Below are positions 8,701 through 12,394 of a stretch of 12,394 nucleotides of DNA, piece by piece (position 1 is the stretch's first letter; each line of letters opens with the position of its first letter). Made by a program: the position numbers and the translations under genes. The notes below the pieces were generated by a model. The model saw nothing but the letters and a program-made list of their open reading frames with translations, ran no database searches and was not told where the DNA came from. Source of the stretch: DATCVA01 sp036567205 (GTDB lineage Bacteria; Pseudomonadota; Gammaproteobacteria; Burkholderiales; Burkholderiaceae_B); contig DATCVA010000354.1 in the NCBI GenBank assembly GCA_036567205.1, positions 1 to 12,394 of the forward strand. The letters are read 5' to 3'.

Positions 8701-8740
8701 GTATACTTTAATTGCCACGAAGGTCAGACCGAAGCATTAG
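5705..8740 (+). CDS. RND multidrug efflux permease (HAE1 / AcrB-MdtB/C-like)
   Basis: A proton-driven inner-membrane exporter that should trimerise and work with the preceding adaptor. The 1011-residue length is slightly shorter than AcrB (1049). It begins with the family signature SDICIKRPVFATVISLL (TM1), followed by a first periplasmic loop (about 35-335), a TM block (about 336-490), TM7 near 525-545, a second periplasmic loop (about 550-840) and a final TM block (about 845-1005). Proton-relay residues are visible: Asp400-Asp401 in GLVVDDAIVVLEN, Lys915 in GLITKHGILIVEFA, and an Arg in RLRPILMTTGA (943-953). The reading frame is intact. AGGA lies 7 bases before the ATG. No outer-membrane channel gene follows, so an unlinked TolC/OprM-like protein is presumably recruited. 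Drug specificity is not assignable; I see no basis for choosing a named Mex or Acr subtype. Confidence 0.97.
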   Translation: MVLSDICIKRPVFATVISLLIVLVGFISYQRLTVREYPAIDEPVVSVVTVYKGASPEVVESQVTKPLEDQLAGIEGVDVMTSRSRSERSNISIKFNLSRDPDSAAADVRDKVSRARRFLPDEIDEPIISKVEADATPIIYIAVEAGSYTAMEASDYINRYVKTRLSVLPGAAEVRIFGERLPAMRIYIDRAKLAAYTLTVQDVESALREQNVLIPAGRIESALREFSVTSSTDLQTTDQFKDVVIATVKGYPVRLRDVADVQIGPADDRILSRFNGNAGLNIGITKQSTANPLDLSKEAYKEVALINANLPAGMKLNIAYDSSVFIQESINSVYKTIAEAIILVVLVIFFFLRSVRASLIPIVTIPVSLIGAFGIMFMFGFSINTLTLLAMVLAIGLVVDDAIVVLENIFRHIEEGKTRLEAAFLGSKEIGFAVIAMTLTLVTVYAPLAFATGRTGRLFIEFALTLASAVLVSGFVALTLTPMMCSTLLRHQSGHGRVYTAIENFLVALTNAYRRGLGLALRHRIIVLLLGLLVALGSGVLFTTVKSELAPIEDRGVIYGVVNAPEGATLDYTLHSVEQIERFYQDISEASGSQSIIGFPTVTDAYAILRLKPWAERERSQQSIARDLQPLFGALPGVRAFPTNPPSLGQRATSKPIDFVVMSQASYPEMAKLVGTFVDKLRDYPGLQNIDTDLRLNTPELKVVVNRDKLADVGVDVGAVGRTLESMLGGRQVTRFRDTGEQYDVIVQVKKQDRSDPADIANIYVRTAQGGMVQLSNFLTVSETVSPQSLNHFNRLRAVKVQASIAPGYALGEVLDHMNSVARDTLPPTVQIDLDGQSREFRDSSGSIYLIFLMALAFIYLVLAAQFESWRNPLIIMFSVPLSMTGALLALWLSGGTLSIYSQIGLITLVGLITKHGILIVEFATQLRADGKDIFEAVVEASVLRLRPILMTTGAMVLGALPLAYATGAGAESRQQIGWVLVGGLSLGTILTLFVVPVAYTLIATKVRPKH

Positions 8741-8780
8741 TGTCCCGTCTGGCCACACAGGACACGAGGTTGGTAGTTTT

Positions 8781-8814
8781 GGGGTAATGCTTTTCTTGCC
8801 CCAGTTTTATTTTT
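8781..8814 (+). terminator. Probable rho-independent terminator of the RND operon
   Basis: GGGGTAA (8781-8787) pairs with TTGCCCC (8796-8802), including one G-U pair, around an 8-base loop. It is followed by a T-rich tract (8805-8814). It sits 40 bases after the permease stop and would separate the efflux operon from dnaQ. Confidence 0.6.
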
Positions 8815-8837
8815 AGTTTTGAAAACACAGGATACTT

Positions 8838-9554
8838 ATGCGTCAAATTATTCTCGATACTGAAACCACAGGGCTCGACCCGGCACAAGGCCACCGGATT
8901 GTCGAGGTGGCGTGTGTAGAGATGATCAATCGCACCCTAACCGGCAACCACCTTCATCTATACCTCAATCCCGACCGGGACAGTGACCCCGAGGCATTAA
9001 ATATCCACGGATTGACCACCCAGTTTTTGTCGGCCCATCCACGTTTCGAAGACGTTGCCGACCAGATCGTTGACTTTGTGAAAGGCTCGGAAGTTATTAT
9101 TCATAACGCCGCTTTCGATAAAAAGTTTTTAACCGCCGAGCTGACCCGGGCGGGCCTGCCCGCGTTCGATCTGCTATGCGAAAAGATAACGGATTCGTTG
9201 CTGTACGCCCGCGAACTCCACCCCGGTAAACGCAATTCGCTTGACGCGCTCTGCGAGCGTTACGGAATCTCGAACGCGCATCGTACCTTGCACGGTGCGC
9301 TGCTCGACTCGGAGTTGTTGGCCGACGTGTGGCTGGCCATGACGCGGGGCCAGGATGCCTTGCTGATAGATTTTGAAGAAACCGACGCTAAAAACGGTAC
9401 CGGGCCTAAGCTCGAGAAATTTGACGCGTCGGCGCTGACGGTGCTTTGCGCAACTGATGCCGAGCATGAAGCCCACGAGGCTTATCTGGCTGCGCTGGAT
9501 AAAGCCGCCGGTAAACCATGTGTGTGGCGCGCCGATGCAGTTGCTGGCAATTAG
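8838..9554 (+). CDS. dnaQ: DNA polymerase III epsilon subunit, 3'-5' proofreading exonuclease
   Basis: Epsilon is the proofreading exonuclease of the replicative polymerase core, binding the alpha subunit through its C-terminus. At 238 residues it is close to E. coli DnaQ (243). The DEDDh catalytic set is complete: Asp7 and Glu9 (LDTETTGLD, Exo I), Asp94 (HNAAFDKKF, Exo II), and His152 and Asp157 (TLHGALLDSELL, Exo III). NIHGLTTQFL (55-64) is also typical. The C-terminal region after about residue 180 is variable; by homology it should hold the clamp-binding and alpha-binding segments. AGGA lies 5 bases upstream of the ATG. A probable terminator separates it from the efflux genes, so it should have its own promoter, which I could not locate. 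A tRNA gene follows 76 bases downstream on the same strand. Confidence 0.97.
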   Translation: MRQIILDTETTGLDPAQGHRIVEVACVEMINRTLTGNHLHLYLNPDRDSDPEALNIHGLTTQFLSAHPRFEDVADQIVDFVKGSEVIIHNAAFDKKFLTAELTRAGLPAFDLLCEKITDSLLYARELHPGKRNSLDALCERYGISNAHRTLHGALLDSELLADVWLAMTRGQDALLIDFEETDAKNGTGPKLEKFDASALTVLCATDAEHEAHEAYLAALDKAAGKPCVWRADAVAGN

Positions 9555-9555
9555 G

Positions 9556-9564
9556 TGTTACAAT
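9556..9564 (+). promoter_or_regulatory. Candidate extended -10 promoter for tRNA-Val
   Basis: The sequence TGTTACAAT fits the extended -10 form TGn plus TACAAT (5 of 6), starting two bases after the dnaQ stop codon. A GC-rich stretch (CGTCGGC) follows, as expected of a stable-RNA discriminator. No -35 at proper spacing is seen. The predicted start near 9571 leaves a 60-base leader before the tRNA. Confidence 0.45.
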
Positions 9565-9630
9565 CGTCGGCTTCCCTACGGTTGTCGTAACAGGACTTTT
9601 ATTGGCCTATTGTTATTGCGCAATCCATTG

Positions 9631-9705
9631 GGGCGGTTAGCTCAGTGGTAGAGCACTGCCTTCACACGGCAGGGGTCACAAGTTCGAACCTTGTACCGCC
9701 CACCA
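9631..9705 (+). tRNA. tRNA-Val, anticodon CAC
   Basis: A complete 75-base cloverleaf can be folded by hand. The acceptor stem is GGGCGGT/ACCGCCC, the D arm GCTC/GAGC, the anticodon stem CTGCC/GGCAG with loop TTCACAC, and the variable loop GGGTC. The T arm is ACAAG/CTTGT with loop TTCGAAC, and A-CCA is encoded in the DNA. The anticodon CAC at 9663-9665 reads GUG (Val). All stems are perfectly paired, so the gene is intact. It marks the boundary between the conserved gene block on its left and the accessory segment on its right. Confidence 0.97.
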
Positions 9706-9739
9706 GATCCATACATTGCAAACCCGCCAGATTGTGCCG

Positions 9740-9806
9740 TAAAGCATAAAGTGGCCAAATGTCGCCTTTATGCTTTATTTCCCGTTTGGCCACATTATGC
9801 TTTATT
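9740..9806. repeat. AT-rich inverted and direct repeat cluster downstream of tRNA-Val (recombination-site-like)
   Basis: Two 20-base arms, 9741-9760 and 9784-9803, are inverted copies matching at 18 of 20 positions; each joins a TGGCCA-containing half to a TATGCTTT half. A third TATGCTTT half lies between them, so 9740-9751 and 9766-9777 form a perfect 12-bp palindrome around a 14-base spacer, and TTATGCTTTATT occurs directly repeated at 9768-9779 and 9795-9806. The segment 9749-9764 recurs with one mismatch at 12379-12394. This layered arm structure resembles tyrosine-recombinase attachment sites or element ends (inference). A simpler alternative is a weak AT-rich terminator for the tRNA, since the palindrome is followed by TTT. 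Confidence 0.6.
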
Positions 9807-9893
9807 GGGGTTGGCGTGCTAGGCTAGACGGTTTGTCCGTGAAGTAATCTACTTTATAGGTTTTTATCGGTAGGGAACACTAGGCGAACACGC

Positions 9894-9925
9894 ACAAAAA
9901 GAGACCCATAACGGTCTCTTTTTGT
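9894..9925. terminator. Perfect bidirectional rho-independent terminator
   Basis: ACAAAAAGAGACC and GGTCTCTTTTTGT form a perfect 13-bp stem around a 6-base loop (9907-9912). The T-tract on each strand means it should stop transcription arriving from both sides: the dnaQ/tRNA side on plus, and the DUF262/small-ORF side on minus. It lies 11 bases beyond a minus-strand stop codon at 9937-9939. Confidence 0.85.
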
Positions 9926-9990
9926 TGATGGTTTGGTTATACGGGAAGTTTGTCTGAAATGGGCAGGTACCGAGTATGGTCAAGTTCCGC

Positions 9991-10101
9991 TTACATTCCG
10001 TCAGCACCGGCTTGGCACTTAGGATGACCTTGCATGAAGTCGAGCACAAGCTGCTGCGCTTGTTCTCTCAGCGCATCACCCCGATTTTTGAATTCAGCCA
10101 T
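9991..10101 (-). CDS. Unrecognised 36-residue ORF, probably a truncated or nonsense-interrupted small gene
   Basis: I do not recognise this protein. It begins MAEFKNRGDALREQAQQLV and is mostly polar, with an amphipathic helix likely over residues 8-25. Evidence that it is or was a real gene is translational: GGAG (complement 10110-10113) lies 8 bases before the ATG, the same arrangement as at the DUF262 gene upstream. After the TAA at 9991-9993 the same frame stays open for another 17 codons (AELDHTRYLPISDKLPV) to a second TAA at 9937-9939, right before a strong terminator. The layout therefore suggests a roughly 54-codon gene with an internal stop, or a remnant of a longer one. It follows the DUF262 gene by 87 bases on the same strand and could share its transcript. 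Confidence 0.4.
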   Translation of the reverse strand: MAEFKNRGDALREQAQQLVLDFMQGHPKCQAGADGM

Positions 10102-10188
10102 TTGTATGTCTCCGAAGGCTCAAATTAGTGTGACATTAAGGCTTTAGATAGACACAAGCGTAACCTCTAGCCTTCTGAAGATTTTGAA

Positions 10189-12093
10189 TCATGCGGGAAT
10201 GACCATTTCGGCTTCGACGTTATCCTCATCAGTCTCCATGTCTACTCCTTCTTCCGGTTCCACCCCTGTATAGGCGTCCTTACCTATCGCGTGCCCAATA
10301 AGGTCGAGCAGCCGTCGTTGTCGGTCGGCCATGAAAGTTTCAAATTCGTTTCTACGCAGAATGTCTGGGTTGATCAAATGCGAACGAAGATAAGCATCTA
10401 TCCGCTCGGGTTCTATAGCGGGGGTTTGTTTGTCGCCCTTTTCTAATTTCGCCAGATACTCCGACGGTGCGACTCCCCCTATAATCCGGTTGGTACGGAA
10501 CGACAATGGCGTCTTGTTGATGATCGAGTCATACACTGCTGGTTTGATGTTCTGCTTTTTGCACCAGTCTTGTGGAAAAATATGGTGGATATCCACGTTT
10601 TCACCGAAGAATACGGTGTGATCGAATTTTTGTCCGGAACGAAAATCCTGTGCCCCTTCTTTCATTAGAAGGGCGTTCATGCCTTTGTAGGCTGCGGAAA
10701 GCCGCATGCGCATTGTTTTGAGACGGTCAGCACGGAAGATGGTCTCACTTACTGTGGTGGGCTCGGGCCCACCTTGTAGCCAAACTGGAACTTCCATGAA
10801 GTCCTTGGCAATGCGTGTTTCTACCGTTGAACCGTACAACTCACCAAACACGCCGTTCCAATACCAACGTACCAGCTTGGCTCGATTGGCTTCGTGTTCC
10901 CATGCATCCCCTATATCGGCTAGGATCGCCGCCAGTGGCACAATCTGTGACTGGTAAGGCAAATCGAAAATACGATAGATGTGCAGCATATGCAGAAACT
11001 TCGCCGCCCGTATAAAGCCCTCTTCGACCTGCTTTTCATATTGTTTATATGCGATAAGCGGCAAGTTCAACAATGCTTGTCGGTTACCAGTAACAGCGGG
11101 TAGTTCTTTTCCCTGTTTGCCAAGGCGCTCTGCCTCGTTACGACGCTCTCGTGTGTAAAAAAGAGATATAGCCTGTAGAAAATCGGTATTGCTTACATTG
11201 GCGATGATCCCCGCCCGCGAGCCTGCGGATCGCATCGTGTCTACGAAACGCCGGTGTCGGCCTTGATGGTCATGATCGCCATACCAGTCCTTGCGCAACT
11301 GGTGGCCTTCTGCGGCATACATCGCAGTGACCAGCTCAAAGGCGTCTAGCGGTTTGCCGCCAGTGTTAACTTTCTCGAACACCACGCAGACAGCCTCCTT
11401 GGATGTAGAGCGGTCTAGTGAAATCACCGGCAGACGGTAGTACTTGAAATTTTCCAGTACTTCCCGCTTGAATATGCGGAAAATCTCGCGAATGGAGTCG
11501 TTGGCGTCACCCTTCCAGCGCTGATCAAAGCCATCTTGCCAGCGGTCCCAGTCGAACACACGAGTCACGGGATACATCAGTGCGTCATATTCAAGCTCGG
11601 GCGTGGAAAGATCCAAGGCCACTGCGCGTCCGAAGTCTTTGCGGATGATCCTATCGTCCGGCACACCGATGATGGCCTCCTCGCGGTCAACACCCGGATC
11701 CAGTGCCTTACGAATATCAATATAGAACCAGCGCTTCACCTTCTTATTCTTCGGCGTTACTGTCTCGACCACCTTATCGCGTAGAGTCACCTGATACAGC
11801 GAAGTCATGCGCTGCTGGCCATCCAACAATAGGGATCGTGGGAACTCGTTCTTCGCACGATCAGGTGCGCCTTCAATTGGGCGAGGTTTGAAGTTCACCT
11901 CTCCGCCGGTGTCCAGCGTCATCAGTGCTCCCACGGGGAAAGCTCGCGATACTGAAGCCACTAGGCTCTTTATGCGATCTTCGTCCCAAACCCAACTGCG
12001 CTGAAAATCCGGCAACTGGATAACCCCACGATCGCATTCTTCCAAGAGCTTGTAGAGGTCGTAAGGGTTGGTCTGAAAGGTCGATCCGGCCAT
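10189..12093 (-). CDS. DUF262 / HNH (DUF1524-like) protein, GmrSD/SspE-type probable restriction nuclease
   Basis: A 634-residue two-part protein. The N-terminal DUF262 (ParB/Srx-fold NTPase-like) region has IQLPDFQRSWVWDEDRI (25-41), the hallmark LLLDGQQRMTSLYQ (88-101) with DGQQR at 91-95, and FEKVNTGGKPLDAFELV (239-255). A helical middle is followed by a C-terminal HNH nuclease motif DIHHIFPQDW (501-510) with the partner NKTPLSFRTNRIIG (526-539). In known families this architecture belongs to GmrSD (type IV restriction of modified phage DNA) and SspE (phosphorothioation-linked defence), so an anti-phage nuclease role is likely. The actual DNA signal sensed is unknown. The C-terminal ~25 residues are acidic. 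GGAG is 8 bases before the ATG. No partner genes (dnd, ssp, brx, methylase) are visible, so it may act alone. No promoter was recognised. Confidence 0.88.
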   Translation of the reverse strand: MAGSTFQTNPYDLYKLLEECDRGVIQLPDFQRSWVWDEDRIKSLVASVSRAFPVGALMTLDTGGEVNFKPRPIEGAPDRAKNEFPRSLLLDGQQRMTSLYQVTLRDKVVETVTPKNKKVKRWFYIDIRKALDPGVDREEAIIGVPDDRIIRKDFGRAVALDLSTPELEYDALMYPVTRVFDWDRWQDGFDQRWKGDANDSIREIFRIFKREVLENFKYYRLPVISLDRSTSKEAVCVVFEKVNTGGKPLDAFELVTAMYAAEGHQLRKDWYGDHDHQGRHRRFVDTMRSAGSRAGIIANVSNTDFLQAISLFYTRERRNEAERLGKQGKELPAVTGNRQALLNLPLIAYKQYEKQVEEGFIRAAKFLHMLHIYRIFDLPYQSQIVPLAAILADIGDAWEHEANRAKLVRWYWNGVFGELYGSTVETRIAKDFMEVPVWLQGGPEPTTVSETIFRADRLKTMRMRLSAAYKGMNALLMKEGAQDFRSGQKFDHTVFFGENVDIHHIFPQDWCKKQNIKPAVYDSIINKTPLSFRTNRIIGGVAPSEYLAKLEKGDKQTPAIEPERIDAYLRSHLINPDILRRNEFETFMADRQRRLLDLIGHAIGKDAYTGVEPEEGVDMETDEDNVEAEMVIPA

Positions 12094-12378
12094 AAAGAAT
12101 TCTCCGCTGCAAGTTAGTCCGTCGTTTGGCTGGCTCCATGAGAGAAGGGCAAGAACGGAAGGTACGCATTTGCATAAATGAAACGATATGCTACCACTAG
12201 TGCAGCCTGCGTTTGCGATGAGTAATGCCCGATCGGATGTAAAGCACCTATATGGGTATCTGCTTTCGTGTCGAGAGGCTGGTTCTGGCCGAAAGTAGCC
12301 ATTTTACGGATCATTGGCAGCAATAGCCGCATCGATATGCCGGAATGAATGCCTAACGGACTTCAGATCCTGATCAAG
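12094..12378. other. Gene-poor stretch upstream of the DUF262 gene
   Basis: I see no supported gene here. A 72-codon minus-strand frame (12114-12332) has no ribosome binding site or recognisable similarity and overlaps another short frame. The DUF262 Shine-Dalgarno is at 12102-12105; the promoter must lie further right, but no convincing -35/-10 pair was found by eye. Confidence 0.5.
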
Positions 12379-12394
12379 AAGTGGCCAGATGTCG
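12379..12394 (+). repeat. Direct repeat of the tRNA-proximal repeat cluster, cut by the window end
   Basis: AAGTGGCCAGATGTCG matches 9749-9764 at 15 of 16 positions in the same orientation. The flanking bases on the left differ. The match runs to the last base of the window, so its full length is unknown. Together with the cluster at 9740-9806 it would bracket the DUF262 segment (about 2.6 kb). Confidence 0.5.

Noticed and set aside
9864..10049. A 61-codon minus-strand frame after the small ORF
   Set aside because: It runs straight through the perfect terminator hairpin at 9894-9925 and starts inside the better-supported small ORF in another frame.
12114..12332. A 72-codon minus-strand frame upstream of the DUF262 gene
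   Set aside because: No ribosome binding site, no recognisable family, and composition like random sequence.
9704..12370. Shared CAGATCC after the tRNA (9704-9710) and near the window end (12364-12370), as a possible tRNA-end duplication
   Set aside because: Only seven bases, and its distance to the longer repeat differs at the two places (45 versus 15 bases). No duplicated tRNA 3' end was found, so the usual tRNA-attachment model is not supported.
9706..12394. Search for an integrase, transposase, toxin-antitoxin pair or CRISPR array in the accessory segment
   Set aside because: None is encoded within the window; repeats are too few and irregular for a CRISPR array.

Overview
The window reads as the chromosome of a beta-proteobacterium, most likely from the Alcaligenaceae (Bordetella, Pusillimonas or Advenella relatives). 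That placement is an inference from the protein sequences and from the gloB / methyltransferase / rnhA / dnaQ neighbourhood. No rRNA or other species marker is present.

Left part (1-3206), minus strand: a compact housekeeping run reading gloB (glyoxalase II), then mltD (lipoprotein lytic transglycosylase with two LysM repeats), then fabI (enoyl-ACP reductase). The gaps are 7 and 40 bases, so this is probably one operon read from a promoter just upstream of gloB. Middle part (3207-9705), plus strand: a YafS-like SAM methyltransferase diverges from gloB and is followed by rnhA (RNase HI). Next come a two-gene RND efflux pump (periplasmic adaptor and 1011-residue inner-membrane permease), a probable terminator, dnaQ (proofreading subunit of DNA polymerase III) and a tRNA-Val(CAC). 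The core genes are conserved; the efflux pair sits inside the classic rnhA-dnaQ neighbourhood and has neither an outer-membrane channel nor a regulator beside it.

Right part (9706-12394): the character changes just after the tRNA. There is an AT-rich cluster of inverted and direct repeats (about 9740-9806), a perfect 13-bp bidirectional terminator, and then, on the minus strand, a tiny ORF with a good ribosome binding site but an early in-frame stop, and a 634-residue DUF262-HNH (GmrSD/SspE-like) protein that is probably a restriction-type anti-phage nuclease. The last 16 bases of the window repeat, with one mismatch, a 16-base stretch of the repeat cluster beside the tRNA. The simplest reading is a tRNA-proximal accessory or defence segment bounded by recombination-site-like repeats, with the far boundary cut off by the window end. 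No integrase, transposase or CRISPR array is visible.

The most notable signals are the repeat-bracketed DUF262 segment, the tiny ORF that is apparently broken by a stop, and the face-to-face arrangement of the gloB and methyltransferase promoters, each of which appears to lie inside the other gene's 5' coding sequence.
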